Shown here piece by piece: positions 1-8,294 of a stretch of DNA of 64,000 nt. The translations under genes and the position numbers were made by a program. The stretch lies in assembly GCA_947259405.1 (NCBI GenBank), contig CAMYLY010000009.1, positions 56,136 through 120,135 of the forward strand. The letters run 5' to 3'. The notes beneath the pieces were generated by a model, which made no database searches, was not told the origin of the DNA, and saw nothing but the letters and a program-made list of their open reading frames with translations. Position 1 is the stretch's first letter, and each line of letters opens with the position of its first letter. The DNA is from an uncultured Gemmatimonadales bacterium (GTDB lineage: Bacteria > Gemmatimonadota > Gemmatimonadetes > Gemmatimonadales > GWC2-71-9).

Positions 1-44
1 GGAAGCTTGGCAAACTCGGTAATCAGCTCGTCGATCGCTGACAC
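1..44 (-). CDS. recR: Recombination protein RecR, N-terminal fragment
   Basis: Only the first 14 codons lie in the window. Reading leftwards from a GTG at 44 they spell V-S-A-I-D-E-L-I-T-E-F-A-K-L, the usual start of RecR, which acts with RecO/RecF in loading RecA on gapped DNA. The gene begins 5 bases after the YbaB stop, and dnaX-ybaB-recR is a widely conserved order, which supports the call despite the short fragment. No zinc-finger or Toprim residues are visible because the rest lies outside the window. Confidence 0.85.
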   Translation of the reverse strand, partial: MSAIDELITEFAKL

Positions 45-49
45 CGCAG

Positions 50-367
50 CTAGAGCGGGAACTGGAATGGAAGAGACATGCCGCCGGTCAGTTTCTTGAC
101 CTCCGATCGGTACACCTCTTCTGCTTTCCGCTGGGCGTCGGCCACGGCGGCAACGACCAAGTCTTCGAGCATTTCCACGTCGCCGTCCGCCACAACCGTG
201 GGATCGACCTTCACAGACTGCACTTGCCCTCGGCCGTCGGCAGTCACGGTCACCATGCCTCCACCCGCTGACCCGGTGACGGTCTGCTGTGCGAGCTCAG
301 TCTGCATTTGGGTGAGCCGACCCTGGACTTGCTGCCCTAGTTGAAAAAGCTGTGAGATATCTGGCAT
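50..367 (-). CDS. ybaB: YbaB/EbfC family nucleoid-associated protein
   Basis: This 105-residue protein has the usual length and layout of YbaB/EbfC, a small dimeric DNA-binding protein that coats the nucleoid. An N-terminal amphipathic helix (MPDISQLFQLGQQVQGRL) is followed by a Gly/Val-rich strand region with V-T-V-T-A-D-G-R-G near residues 38-46 and a helical C-terminus ending in GGMSLPFQFPL. The ATG at 367 is the only reasonable start. It lies 69 bases after dnaX and 5 bases before recR, the classical dnaX-ybaB-recR cluster, and is probably co-transcribed with both. A role in recombination or replication is suggested only by this context. Confidence 0.93.
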   Translation of the reverse strand: MPDISQLFQLGQQVQGRLTQMQTELAQQTVTGSAGGGMVTVTADGRGQVQSVKVDPTVVADGDVEMLEDLVVAAVADAQRKAEEVYRSEVKKLTGGMSLPFQFPL

Positions 368-436
368 GTGCTCTCGAATGATGGGACTTCTAACTCTATG
401 AGTTGCAAGCTAATAGCGTGGACGAGAGCCCCGCAA

Positions 437-2122
437 CTACTCGAGGAGCTCAAGATCGAGGGCCTCGGCAACAGCATCCAAAGCCGGGTCTTTCTTGCGG
501 TAATGCCGCAGACGTTCCTCCCGATCCTTGTCTCGATCCAGCCGTTGAGGTTCCTCCGATCGCGGGACGGATTCGCCGCTCTCGGCAGGCCGGTACGCCA
601 CGGTGAACGCTCCCCCAATCACAGTGGCGATCGCCCCAGCCACCACCGCCTTGTTGCGCTCCAATCCCTCGAGGTGGACGGATGTATCGGCAACGTCGAG
701 CGTAATGACCGATCCTTCGACCGTGGCCGGCCTCGCGTGCGTAAGCGCTTCTCTGACCACCCGCCGCTGTTTGCCGGCAGCCTCAAGTACCGCGGGCCAC
801 GACGCGCGCAACGTCTCCACCGACGTCGACGCAGGGTCCGCCGGTCCTGGCGCCGGTGCGGTGGGAACACGGGCCGCCGGTGCCCTGGCTTTGGCCGGCG
901 CAGGCGGGCGCTGGCGCGCGGAAGCCCGCTCGGGACTCCGAGGGGGAGCGCTCCGTTCCGACTCGTGGACGCCCAAGCGGAGGGCCGTGATGACATCCTC
1001 GAGTTCCACGGTACGATCCAGCAGCGTCCACTCCAAGAGCAACGTCTCGACGTGAAGCCGGACGTTCGGACTGCGGCGGACGGCCTGTTCCGCCTCCGCC
1101 AGGAGTTTGAGCATCCTGAGCACGTCACCCTGAGCGAAGGATGCCGCATGATGGTCCACGGCACGACGAAGCTCGTCCGTCAACCCAGCCGGCTCGTCTC
1201 CCAGAATGCGGACCATAAGGGCGCGAAGTACTTCGCCAGCACCGCCCACGAGTTCTGCCAGATCCGCCCCGGCCTCGACGATCTTGGAGACAAACGGAAA
1301 CACATCGGTCGTGCGGTGTTGCGCCACGATGTCGAGGAGTTCCGCATAGAGCTCGTCGCTGATCAACCCCAGCGCCGATCGAACGCGTTCCGCCGTGATG
1401 TCCTCGTCGCCAAACGCCAGCGCCTGGTCCAACAGCGACAGCCCGTCGCGCATACCGCCACGCGCCACGCGCGCGATCAACACCAGAGCATCCTCTTCCG
1501 CGCGGAGTTCTTCAGCCTCCACCACGTACCGCAGGCGCTCGACGATCGCACCGGGTCCGATCCGCCTGAAGTCGAAGCGCTGCAACCGGCTCATGACCGG
1601 CGCGGCCGTGTTCGCGATCTTCTGCGGTTCGGTCGTCGCAAACACGAACACGACGCGTGGCGGCGGTTCCTCCAGGATCTTGAGGAGGGCGTTCCACGCT
1701 TCACGGGTGAGCATGTGCGCTTCATCGATGATGTAGATCTTGAAGCGATCTGCTCCAGAGGCGGCATACATCGCCCGCTCCCGAAGCTGCCGCGCGTCAT
1801 CAACACCGCGGTTGGTGGCGGCGTCGATTTCGATGACATCCAGATTCGTCGATCCCGCCCAGATCCGCGAACACGACTCGCACATCCCGCACGGTTCGCC
1901 GGCGTTCGCACCGTCCGCCGCGCGTTCGTCACAGTTCAGTGCCATTGCGAGGATTCGGGCGGCGGTCGTCTTGCCGACACCCCGCGGGCCCGTCAACAGA
2001 TATCCGTGAGCCACGCGGTTCTTGACCACGGCGCCGGTCAGCCCCGCCGCCACATGTTCCTGGGCGACGAGGTCCGCAAAGCGCTTGGGGCGGTACTTAC
2101 GGGCGAGAGCAGTATGACTCAT
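437..2122 (-). CDS. dnaX: DNA polymerase III subunit gamma/tau
   Basis: This is the clamp-loader ATPase, which opens the beta clamp and, as tau, tethers polymerase cores. I start it at the ATG at 2122 (MSHTALARKYRPKRF), the family N-terminus; an in-frame extension to 2167 would run into the SRP RNA gene. Walker A GPRGVGKT is at about residues 45-52, zinc-binding cysteines are at about 64, 78, 81 and 84, and DEAH is at about 133-136 within IIDEAHMLTREAWNALLKIL. An Ala/Pro-rich linker around residues 385-430 precedes a divergent tau tail. At 561 residues it is a moderately short tau. No obvious programmed frameshift site for a gamma form was found by eye. Confidence 0.96.
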   Translation of the reverse strand: MSHTALARKYRPKRFADLVAQEHVAAGLTGAVVKNRVAHGYLLTGPRGVGKTTAARILAMALNCDERAADGANAGEPCGMCESCSRIWAGSTNLDVIEIDAATNRGVDDARQLRERAMYAASGADRFKIYIIDEAHMLTREAWNALLKILEEPPPRVVFVFATTEPQKIANTAAPVMSRLQRFDFRRIGPGAIVERLRYVVEAEELRAEEDALVLIARVARGGMRDGLSLLDQALAFGDEDITAERVRSALGLISDELYAELLDIVAQHRTTDVFPFVSKIVEAGADLAELVGGAGEVLRALMVRILGDEPAGLTDELRRAVDHHAASFAQGDVLRMLKLLAEAEQAVRRSPNVRLHVETLLLEWTLLDRTVELEDVITALRLGVHESERSAPPRSPERASARQRPPAPAKARAPAARVPTAPAPGPADPASTSVETLRASWPAVLEAAGKQRRVVREALTHARPATVEGSVITLDVADTSVHLEGLERNKAVVAGAIATVIGGAFTVAYRPAESGESVPRSEEPQRLDRDKDREERLRHYRKKDPALDAVAEALDLELLE

Positions 2123-2136
2123 GAGATATGAAAAGT

Positions 2137-2233
2137 GCCCCAGGTTACCCGGAGCTGCGCGAAACATCGCTTAGCGCTGCTACCTTCACGGTCCTGACGC
2201 GGTTCACGCGCCCGCACCCTCCGGACCTGGGGC
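2137..2233 (-). ncRNA. ffs: Signal recognition particle RNA (bacterial 4.5S type)
   Basis: Read leftwards from 2233, the RNA starts GCCCCAGGT and ends ACCTGGGGC (2145-2137), so the two ends pair perfectly over 9 bp. The apical part contains the conserved SRP domain IV signature GTCAGGACC, then GAAGGTAGCAGC, with the symmetric internal loop expected for Ffh binding. Length is about 97 nt, the short 4.5S class without an Alu domain. A short T run follows the 3' end (2131-2134 on the complementary strand), and dnaX starts 14 bases further on. The product would bind Ffh and direct nascent membrane proteins to the translocon. Confidence 0.93.
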
Positions 2234-2239
2234 ATGAGT

Positions 2240-2245
2240 AAGATA
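2240..2245 (-). promoter_or_regulatory. Probable -10 element of the SRP RNA gene
   Basis: TATCTT on the minus strand lies 6 bases upstream of the first nucleotide of the SRP RNA at 2233, the spacing expected for a sigma-70-type -10 box, and matches TATAAT at 4 of 6 positions. No good -35 is present at 17 bp; that position falls inside the palindromic element that fills the rest of the interval up to the trkH stop. Confidence 0.5.
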
Positions 2246-2248
2246 ACT

Positions 2249-2305
2249 GATTGCGGATTGCTGAGTGCAGATCTGTCAGCCATCTGCATTCTGCATTCTG
2301 CGATC
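2249..2305. repeat. 57-bp imperfect palindrome between trkH and the SRP RNA gene
   Basis: Two 24-base arms (2249-2272 and 2282-2305) are inverted repeats matching at 19 of 24 positions around a 9-base centre (CTGTCAGCC). The right arm contains a 7-bp tandem, CTGCATTCTGCATTCTGC. The element begins immediately after the trkH stop codon and ends 3 bases before the SRP -10 box. As RNA it would form a long hairpin at the 3' end of the trkAH transcript. It has no following T run, so it is not a standard intrinsic terminator. It could be a REP-like element, a transcript-stabilising hairpin or a factor-assisted terminator. Confidence 0.75.
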
Positions 2306-3754
2306 TCACAGATGCCCGCCCCCTTTGTCCCATGTTCCCGGAATGACCAACACAAGCAGCGCATAGAATTCGAGTCGGCCCAGGAGCATGAGCCCGGCGA
2401 GGAGCACGTGAGCACTGGCCCCAAGATCACCGTAGTTGCCCGCGGGCCCGACGGCACCGAGCCCGGGACCAATACTCGACAAGGCCGCCAGCGCAGCGCT
2501 CAACGCCGTGACGAGATCGATGCCCAGGGCCGCCAGCGCGGCAGTGCCCAGCGCGTGCGTGGTCATGTACAGGGCGAGGTACCCCAGCACGTTCAGCACT
2601 ACGTCCGAACGAATGGGACGGGACCCCAACTTCGTGACGAGCACGGCTTGGGGATGGATCACTTTGCGCACTTCATCCATCGCGTGCTTCAGAACGACGG
2701 CGACGCGGACGACTTTGAATCCTCCTCCCGTCGATCCACCCATCGCGCCCGTGAACATGAGCCCCAACAGCACGACCTGTCCAAAAACCGGCCAAGCACC
2801 AAAGTCCGCCGTCGCGAAGCCGGTCGTGGAGAGAATCGCCGCCACATTGAAGACACTCTCGCGCACGGTCGTCGCACCGAGTCCCGTCCCCGCCATCCCC
2901 AGGGTCACCATCACCGCCACCGCGGAGAGGACGCCAAACGCCAAATACCACCGCCATTCTCGATCCCGCCATAGGCGGCCGGGCTCACCCGTCAGCGCCC
3001 TATAGTGCAGAGTGAAGTTGGTGCCAGCAGCAATCATGAAGATCACGGTGACCCACTGGATGGCGTGGGAGAACGCGGCAAGTGACGCGGTGTGGGTCGA
3101 GAACCCGCCGGTCGCGAGACAGCTCATGGCGTGGTTGACCGCATCGAAGGCCGACATACCCAGACTGTAGTAGATGAGCGCCAGCAGGCTGGTAAAGCCG
3201 GCATAGATACCCCACAATCGCTGGGCCGTCGATGCGATGCGTGGAGTCAGTCGATCACTGCTGATGCCTGGTGCTTCCGCTCGGAAGAGCTGCGCCCCAC
3301 CCATCCCAATGAGGGGCAGGATAGCTACGCCAAGGACGATGATGCCCATGCCGCCCAACCAATGCGAGATACTTCTCCATAAGAGGATGCTTCGAGGCAG
3401 ATCCTCGACAGCGGGAAACACCGTCGCTCCCGTGGTCGTGAACCCCGAGACCGATTCGAAGAACGCTGCGGCGACGGAATCGGTGACGCCAGTGAACACG
3501 AAGGGCAGCATGCCGGCGGCGACGACAGCCAACCAGCCCAGACCGACCACCGCAAGCCCTTCTCGGGGATTGATCGAGACGCGGCGAGGAGTTAGCAGCC
3601 AGAGGCCACCGCCCACCAATCCCGTGACACCGATGCTGAAGACCCAGGGCGGAAGAAGGCCCTCACTCACCGCGAAGGTCGCTGGGAAAACCATCGCGGC
3701 GGCCGTCCAGGCCAGGAGGGCACCGACGATGTGGAGGACTTCCCGAACGTTCAC
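2306..3754 (-). CDS. trkH: TrkH-family potassium uptake protein, membrane subunit
   Basis: This 482-residue polytopic membrane protein forms the K+ pore of the Trk system. Four P-loop repeats carry the selectivity glycines: SGFTTTGATVF, CLATGGFSTHT, ILSTTGFATADF and a fourth at LSSIGPGLGAVGPAGNYG. About ten hydrophobic segments begin with LHIVGALLAWTAAAMVFP. The start ATG at 3754 overlaps the trkA stop by 4 bases (ATGA), so pore and regulatory subunit are translationally coupled. The stop abuts a 57-bp palindrome. A Ktr-type partner is possible in principle, but the adjacent two-domain TrkA favours Trk. Confidence 0.95.
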   Translation of the reverse strand: MNVREVLHIVGALLAWTAAAMVFPATFAVSEGLLPPWVFSIGVTGLVGGGLWLLTPRRVSINPREGLAVVGLGWLAVVAAGMLPFVFTGVTDSVAAAFFESVSGFTTTGATVFPAVEDLPRSILLWRSISHWLGGMGIIVLGVAILPLIGMGGAQLFRAEAPGISSDRLTPRIASTAQRLWGIYAGFTSLLALIYYSLGMSAFDAVNHAMSCLATGGFSTHTASLAAFSHAIQWVTVIFMIAAGTNFTLHYRALTGEPGRLWRDREWRWYLAFGVLSAVAVMVTLGMAGTGLGATTVRESVFNVAAILSTTGFATADFGAWPVFGQVVLLGLMFTGAMGGSTGGGFKVVRVAVVLKHAMDEVRKVIHPQAVLVTKLGSRPIRSDVVLNVLGYLALYMTTHALGTAALAALGIDLVTALSAALAALSSIGPGLGAVGPAGNYGDLGASAHVLLAGLMLLGRLEFYALLVLVIPGTWDKGGGHL

Positions 3755-5100
3755 GACGGAAAGAGCTTGATGACGTCTTTGACAGCCTTGGGGAGCGCGA
3801 ACACGATGACGGAGTCTCCGGCTCGAACACGATCTGCGCCGCGTGGAACTGTCACCCTCTTCCCGTGCACAATGGCCGCCACGACCGCCCCTTCGGGAAA
3901 ATCGATGTCCTTGAGTTCACGACCGACGACTGGTGCCTGTCGGTCGACGTAGAAGGCAATCGCCTCTGCCTCGCTTCCCTTGAACGTCGCAACGCGCGTC
4001 ACATTCCCGCGCCGGACCAAGCGGAGAATCGCGTTCGCCGCCGACAGTCGTGGGCTCACTGCAGCGTCCAACCCTATGCGTCTTGCCAAGGGTACGTATT
4101 CGCTCTTGTTCACCAGCGTGATGACCTGTTTGGCGCCCGAATGCTTTGCCACCAGCGACGACAGGATGTTGGTGTCGTCCTCGTCGGTGAGCGCCAGGAA
4201 CGCATCGGTGCCTCCCACGCCTTCGAGTTCCAAGAGCTCGATGTCCGTGGCATCACCATGAAGGATGAGGGCCTTGTCGAGTTTTTCGGCGAGTTCCTGC
4301 GCCCGGGCGCGATCGGCTACCAACAGCGTGGACTGCACGCCGTGCTGGTGCAGGATCTGGGACAAGTAGAACGCCTCGACACTCCCACCCGCAATCATCA
4401 CGCGCTTGAGTCTGGCCCGCTCATGCCCACAGAGTTGGAGCGCCCGCGGAATCTGATCTACCGTCGCAGCCACATAGAGTTGGTCGCCAGCCTGCACCAT
4501 GGTTGAGCCCTTCGGCACCAAGGTCTCCCCATTTCGCTGCACGGCGACGGTGAGCAAATGCTGATTCTCCTCGGTGCCGACATCCTGCAGCGTGCGACCG
4601 GCAATGGGCGCATCGGCAGTGAGTTGGAGAGCCAGCAACTGGACCGCGCCATCGGCAAACACGGCGATGTCCGTGGCAGCGGTCGCCTGGAGGAGCCGAA
4701 TAGTCTCCAACGCCAGCTCGCGCTCAGGGTTGATCAGCACGTCCACGCCGAACCGCTCTGGATGGAGGTGCTGCCCCTGCCCGTAGAAGTCCGGATTCGA
4801 CACGCGCGCGACTTTGACGATCCGACTGGAGCTATGCGCGCTCATGCATGAAACGAGATTGACCTCGTCCATGTTGGTCACGGCGATCAGGAGTCCCGCA
4901 CCATCGATCCCGGCTTGCTCGAGCACAACGGGACTCGTCCCACTTCCTTGGATGACGGCAACGTCGAGGTGGCTGGACACGTACTCCAAGCGGTCCCTAT
5001 CGACGTCGACGACGATGACGTCGTGACGTTCGTTCGTCAGCCGTTCGGAAACGTAATAGCCGACTTCCCCCGCCCCAACCACGATGACTCTCATAGGCAC
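3751..5100 (-). CDS. trkA: Trk system potassium transport regulator TrkA
   Basis: This 449-residue cytoplasmic NAD(H)/ATP-sensing RCK protein gates TrkH. It has two tandem RCK_N/RCK_C units. The first opens with the Rossmann motif MRVIVVGAGEVGYYVSERL and continues VIVVDVDRDRLEYV. The second starts near residue 232 at MIAGGSVEAFYLSQIL, where the glycine motif is degenerate, as is common in the second half of TrkA. Each half ends in an RCK_C domain, the last with VTVPRGADRVRAGDSVIVFA. It is coupled to trkH by an ATGA overlap and lies 51 bases after the threonine aldolase stop. Confidence 0.95.
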   Translation of the reverse strand: MPMRVIVVGAGEVGYYVSERLTNERHDVIVVDVDRDRLEYVSSHLDVAVIQGSGTSPVVLEQAGIDGAGLLIAVTNMDEVNLVSCMSAHSSSRIVKVARVSNPDFYGQGQHLHPERFGVDVLINPERELALETIRLLQATAATDIAVFADGAVQLLALQLTADAPIAGRTLQDVGTEENQHLLTVAVQRNGETLVPKGSTMVQAGDQLYVAATVDQIPRALQLCGHERARLKRVMIAGGSVEAFYLSQILHQHGVQSTLLVADRARAQELAEKLDKALILHGDATDIELLELEGVGGTDAFLALTDEDDTNILSSLVAKHSGAKQVITLVNKSEYVPLARRIGLDAAVSPRLSAANAILRLVRRGNVTRVATFKGSEAEAIAFYVDRQAPVVGRELKDIDFPEGAVVAAIVHGKRVTVPRGADRVRAGDSVIVFALPKAVKDVIKLFPS

Positions 5101-5151
5101 CCAATCATGCCGGGGTCCGATCCAAAGCGCAATCGTGCCCGAGTGGGGAGG

Positions 5152-6171
5152 TCACCGGTCAACCACTCGGGCGATGGTGTCCGCCGCCTGCTCGACATCG
5201 TCTTTGGCAACGTCAAGGTGCATCACCGCACGCAGCGTGCGGGAACCGAACTCGACGACCCGCACTCCCGCCGCATCGAGCTGCGAGACCGCGTCAGCCG
5301 ATCCCATCTCTCCAGTCAACTCGAGCATCAGGATGTTCGTCTCCGGTTCCCTCGCCGAGACGAACTCGTTGTCCGTCAGGCGGTGCGCGAGCAGCCGCGC
5401 GAGCCGGTGATCTTCCTCGAGGCGTTCTACATGGTGATCCAGCGCGTAGAGGCACGCGGCGGCGAGGATTCCGGTCTGCCGCATCCCCCCGCCAAGTCGC
5501 TTTCGGATTTCCCACGCGCGTCCCAACACGTCGCGGCCGCCCACCAAACAGCTGCCGACTGGACAGCCAAGTCCCTTGGAGAAAGAGACCATGACGGTCG
5601 TCGCACCTCTCGTCAGACGCTCCAGTGGTATGTCTGCAGCCACTGCCGCATGCCAGATTCGCGCGCCGTCGAGGTGGATCGGCACCCTGCGCTCGTCGGC
5701 GAGACGGACGAGGCCGTCCCAACACTCGAGCGGCAAGAGGCGACCCCCAGAGGCGTTATGGGTGTTCTCTGCGGCCATCATGCTTATACGCGGGAGGAAT
5801 CGCGACGCCCGGCGCCACCCACGTCGAGCCGCGGAGGGGGTGAGGATGCCATCCGTCGTGGTTACGGGTCGAGCCTGCACGCCGGCGAGAGCGGCCAGCG
5901 CCCCCAACTCGTAGTGGATTAAATGCGCGTTCTCTTCGAGGAGAACTTCCGTCCCGGATTCGGACAGGACCCACACCGCGGTCTGATTGGCCTGGGTCCC
6001 CGAGGGAAAGAAGAGCGCTGCCTCTTGCCCGAACAGCCGCGCGACCCGTTCCTCGAGTCGCGCGGTCGTCGGATCGCCATCGAGCACGTCGTCACCTACC
6101 TCGGCGTCCATCATCGCACGTCGCATCGCGGCCGACGGGTGGGTAACCGTGTCACTGCGAAGATCGATCAC
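5152..6171 (-). CDS. ltaE: Low-specificity L-threonine aldolase
   Basis: This PLP enzyme cleaves L-threonine or allo-threonine to glycine and acetaldehyde. I place the start at the GTG at 6171 (VIDLRSDTVTHPSAAMR), which matches the family N-terminus and overlaps the upstream stop by 4 bases (GTGA); a longer in-frame version to 6513 would overlap YihY massively. Visible signatures are GDDVLDGDPTTARLEERVA, the PLP-lysine motif SFSKGLGCPVGS and MRQTGILAAACLYAL. Length is 339 residues, normal for the family. It is likely the third gene of a five-gene transcript that ends with trkAH; no functional link to potassium uptake is evident. Confidence 0.93.
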   Translation of the reverse strand: MIDLRSDTVTHPSAAMRRAMMDAEVGDDVLDGDPTTARLEERVARLFGQEAALFFPSGTQANQTAVWVLSESGTEVLLEENAHLIHYELGALAALAGVQARPVTTTDGILTPSAARRGWRRASRFLPRISMMAAENTHNASGGRLLPLECWDGLVRLADERRVPIHLDGARIWHAAVAADIPLERLTRGATTVMVSFSKGLGCPVGSCLVGGRDVLGRAWEIRKRLGGGMRQTGILAAACLYALDHHVERLEEDHRLARLLAHRLTDNEFVSAREPETNILMLELTGEMGSADAVSQLDAAGVRVVEFGSRTLRAVMHLDVAKDDVEQAADTIARVVDR

Positions 6172-7022
6172 GCCAGGATGGCACGCTGCGCGCGTTGGCG
6201 TCGCATCAAATCGTAGGTCTCCGCCACTTCCCCTCCAACCAAAAAGACACAGGCGATCAGGTACAACCACAACAACCCGAGGATCAATGCGATGGCGTTC
6301 GCATTCGACAGTAGGCGGTCGAACGTCGCGAAGCTCGCCAGATAGAGCGCGAACCCGAACTTCGCAACCTCGAAGCTGAGCGCGGCAACTGCGGAGGCAA
6401 CGAGCGCGGTGTCCCACTTGATCGGTCGGCTTGGCAGGACGGTGTAGGCCAAGAAAAACAGGAAGACGCCGACGGCGAATACGGAGAGCTCCGACACGAA
6501 GCGACCAAGCCATGGCGAACGTGCGAAGACCACGGTCAACGCGGCGTTGGCCACGATCAAGACCAACGAGGCCAATACCATGGTAAGGTCCAGGGCCTTC
6601 CCGAAGAAGAACGGACGGTTCTCATCAGTGTCGAACACTTCGTTCAACGCGGCGCGAGCGCCAGCAAACAGGCGCATGGCAAGCCAGAGAAAGAGCGGGA
6701 TACCCCAAAGGGAAAACTGGGTCCGGCTGTCAATCACGCCTTGGACGATGCTCTCGAGCCGCGTAAGTGACTCCACCGTGCCGGCGCCGGGCAGCAGCGC
6801 ATCCATGATCTGGACGATGTCCGCCGTGCTCTGTTCGCCGGCGTGCAGGGCGAAGCCGAGCGCGGACAACACGAGAAAGGCGAAGGGCAGGAATGCGAGC
6901 AACGCGTCGAAGGTGAGCGCACTCGCGAGGAAGAGAATGTTGTCTTCGTAGGCGCCGATCAGGACGCGCCGAGCGAAGCCGCTGGGCGAGAACGCCCACC
7001 CGCGCCTCGGCTGTGTCGACAA
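6168..7022 (-). CDS. YihY/UPF0761 (BrkB-like) family inner membrane protein
   Basis: This 284-residue integral membrane protein has about six hydrophobic segments and the family features: an early AYEDNILFLASALTFDALLAF block, the central NEVFDTDENRPFFFGKALDL loop and PIKWDTALVASAVAALSFEV. The biochemical function of YihY proteins is unsettled; the early link to RNase BN was withdrawn and a virulence-factor label (BrkB) is by homology only. It sits between the YtxH-like gene (21-base gap) and ltaE (4-base GTGA overlap), so it is probably co-transcribed with both. Confidence 0.85.
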   Translation of the reverse strand: MSTQPRRGWAFSPSGFARRVLIGAYEDNILFLASALTFDALLAFLPFAFLVLSALGFALHAGEQSTADIVQIMDALLPGAGTVESLTRLESIVQGVIDSRTQFSLWGIPLFLWLAMRLFAGARAALNEVFDTDENRPFFFGKALDLTMVLASLVLIVANAALTVVFARSPWLGRFVSELSVFAVGVFLFFLAYTVLPSRPIKWDTALVASAVAALSFEVAKFGFALYLASFATFDRLLSNANAIALILGLLWLYLIACVFLVGGEVAETYDLMRRQRAQRAILA

Positions 7023-7043
7023 CGTGTTGTCAGGCTCGGGGTG

Positions 7044-7454
7044 TTACTCCGAAGCCTCTTCCGCCGTCGTCACTTTCCGGCGCGAACGCGTTTCCGACAG
7101 CCGTTTCTCAAGCTCATCGCGCGCCGTGCTCACGGCCGCCTTGCCCGCGTCGACCGCCTCGCGTGCTTCCCCGTGGCGCTCTTTGAGTGTCTTGCGAACC
7201 GACTCGAACCCGTTCTCGAACCGTTCCTTGGCCTGCTCGTACCTGCCTTCGACGCGCTCGGCGAGCTCGTCGGCCGCTTCGCTCGCGCGATCCCTCACGC
7301 GGCGGCCGCGGTCGCCTATCGCGCGTCGCGTATCCTCGCCACTCTGTGGCGCCATCAGCAGCGCCGCCACGGCACCCAGTGCCGCGCCGAAGAGGAACGC
7401 CCCAACTCCACTCGAACGTTCGACGATTATGACCGGTCGATCATCTTGACTCAT
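7044..7454 (-). CDS. YtxH domain-containing small membrane-anchored protein
   Basis: This 136-residue protein has a single N-terminal membrane segment (GAFLFGAALGAVAALLMAPQ) directly followed by SGEDTRRAIGDRGRRV, the typical YtxH pattern. A long, highly charged, helical and probably coiled-coil tail of Lys/Arg/Glu follows. YtxH-like proteins are linked to general stress in Bacillus, but their molecular role is not known. It is the first gene of a probable operon with YihY, ltaE, trkA and trkH. A good promoter lies 39 bases upstream, and AGGGG precedes the ATG by 7 bases. Confidence 0.8.
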   Translation of the reverse strand: MSQDDRPVIIVERSSGVGAFLFGAALGAVAALLMAPQSGEDTRRAIGDRGRRVRDRASEAADELAERVEGRYEQAKERFENGFESVRKTLKERHGEAREAVDAGKAAVSTARDELEKRLSETRSRRKVTTAEEASE

Positions 7455-7492
7455 CTGTCGCCCCTAACTCCTCTACGCCCTTGTTTAGCTTG

Positions 7493-7521
7493 AATTTAGT
7501 GCCCCACACTGGCGGCGTCAA
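7493..7521 (-). promoter_or_regulatory. Predicted sigma-70-type promoter for the YtxH-trkH transcript
   Basis: On the minus strand TTGACG (7521-7516) is separated by 17 bp from TAAATT (7498-7493), giving a 5/6 match to the -35 and a 4/6 match to the -10 consensus. The -35 overlaps the stop codon of the upstream hydrolase gene. The expected start of transcription is near 7486, about 30 bases before the YtxH ATG. Confidence 0.6.
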
Positions 7522-8291
7522 AACGTCACTGCAAGCCCGTCATATGCCGGTGATACACCGTCCGGAAGCCGACTTTCCAGTGCGGCATGGGAGAATCGAT
7601 GCGTCAGGTGGGTCAAGAAGACGCGGGAGGCTCCGATTCGCTCGGCAAGTTGCACGGCCTCATTGATCGAAAGATGCGTCGGATGCGGCCGTTCGAACAA
7701 CGCATTCAGCACCAAGACATCAATGCCCCGAAGCAATTCGACGGCCCTGTTGGAAACAGACTTGGCGTCCGTCACATAGGCCATGTTCTCAACGCGGTAC
7801 CCGAACACGGTCGTGCCCCCGTGGTCGACCTCAACAGGAAGTACCGAGAAGCCGGCGATGACCGTCTCCTCCCACGGCGCCAGGGCGTTCAAAACCAGTT
7901 CAGGTTTCGACGTTCCGGGAGGCGGGCGGACCGCCGGGTCGAAGATGTACCCAAACCGCGCCTGAATCTGATTGAGCGTGTCCTGCGCGCCGTAGAGTGC
8001 GAGGCCGCCTCGCCGGATGGAGATGGCGCGGAGATCGTCGATGCCGTGCAGGTGGTCCGCATGCTCATGCGTGTAGAGCACAGCGTCCACTCCGTCGACT
8101 TTGGCACCGAGCATCTGCAGGCGGAGTTCCGGTGGCGTGTCGATCAGTAGGCGGGCATCGTCGTCCCGTTCGATCAAGGCAGAGGTGCGCGTCCGGCGGT
8201 CGCGGGGGTCGTTCGAGGAACAGACGTCGCATCCACATCCCACGACAGGCACGCCAAACGACGTGCCCGACCCCAAGACCGTGAGACGCAC
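7518..8291 (-). CDS. MBL-fold metallohydrolase, PhnP-like
   Basis: This 257-residue soluble enzyme starts MRLTVLGSGTSFGVPVVGC and carries the metallo-beta-lactamase metal motif THEHADHLHGID near residues 93-104, plus a later DHGGTT and LTHLTH. A cysteine pair in GCGCDVCSS near the N-terminus matches the extra zinc site of the PhnP/YhfI group of phosphodiesterases. No phosphonate (phn) genes are present, so cyclic-phosphate hydrolysis is only a family-level guess. It lies 3 bases after pyruvate kinase and is the last gene of the ispG-sirtuin-pyk run. Confidence 0.85.
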   Translation of the reverse strand: MRLTVLGSGTSFGVPVVGCGCDVCSSNDPRDRRTRTSALIERDDDARLLIDTPPELRLQMLGAKVDGVDAVLYTHEHADHLHGIDDLRAISIRRGGLALYGAQDTLNQIQARFGYIFDPAVRPPPGTSKPELVLNALAPWEETVIAGFSVLPVEVDHGGTTVFGYRVENMAYVTDAKSVSNRAVELLRGIDVLVLNALFERPHPTHLSINEAVQLAERIGASRVFLTHLTHRFSHAALESRLPDGVSPAYDGLAVTF

Positions 8292-8294
8292 GGA

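Noticed and set aside
368..2131. Long plus-strand open frame (587 codons) opposite dnaX
   Set aside because: It is the antisense shadow of dnaX; composition is Arg/His-rich nonsense without motifs, while the minus strand has complete clamp-loader motifs.
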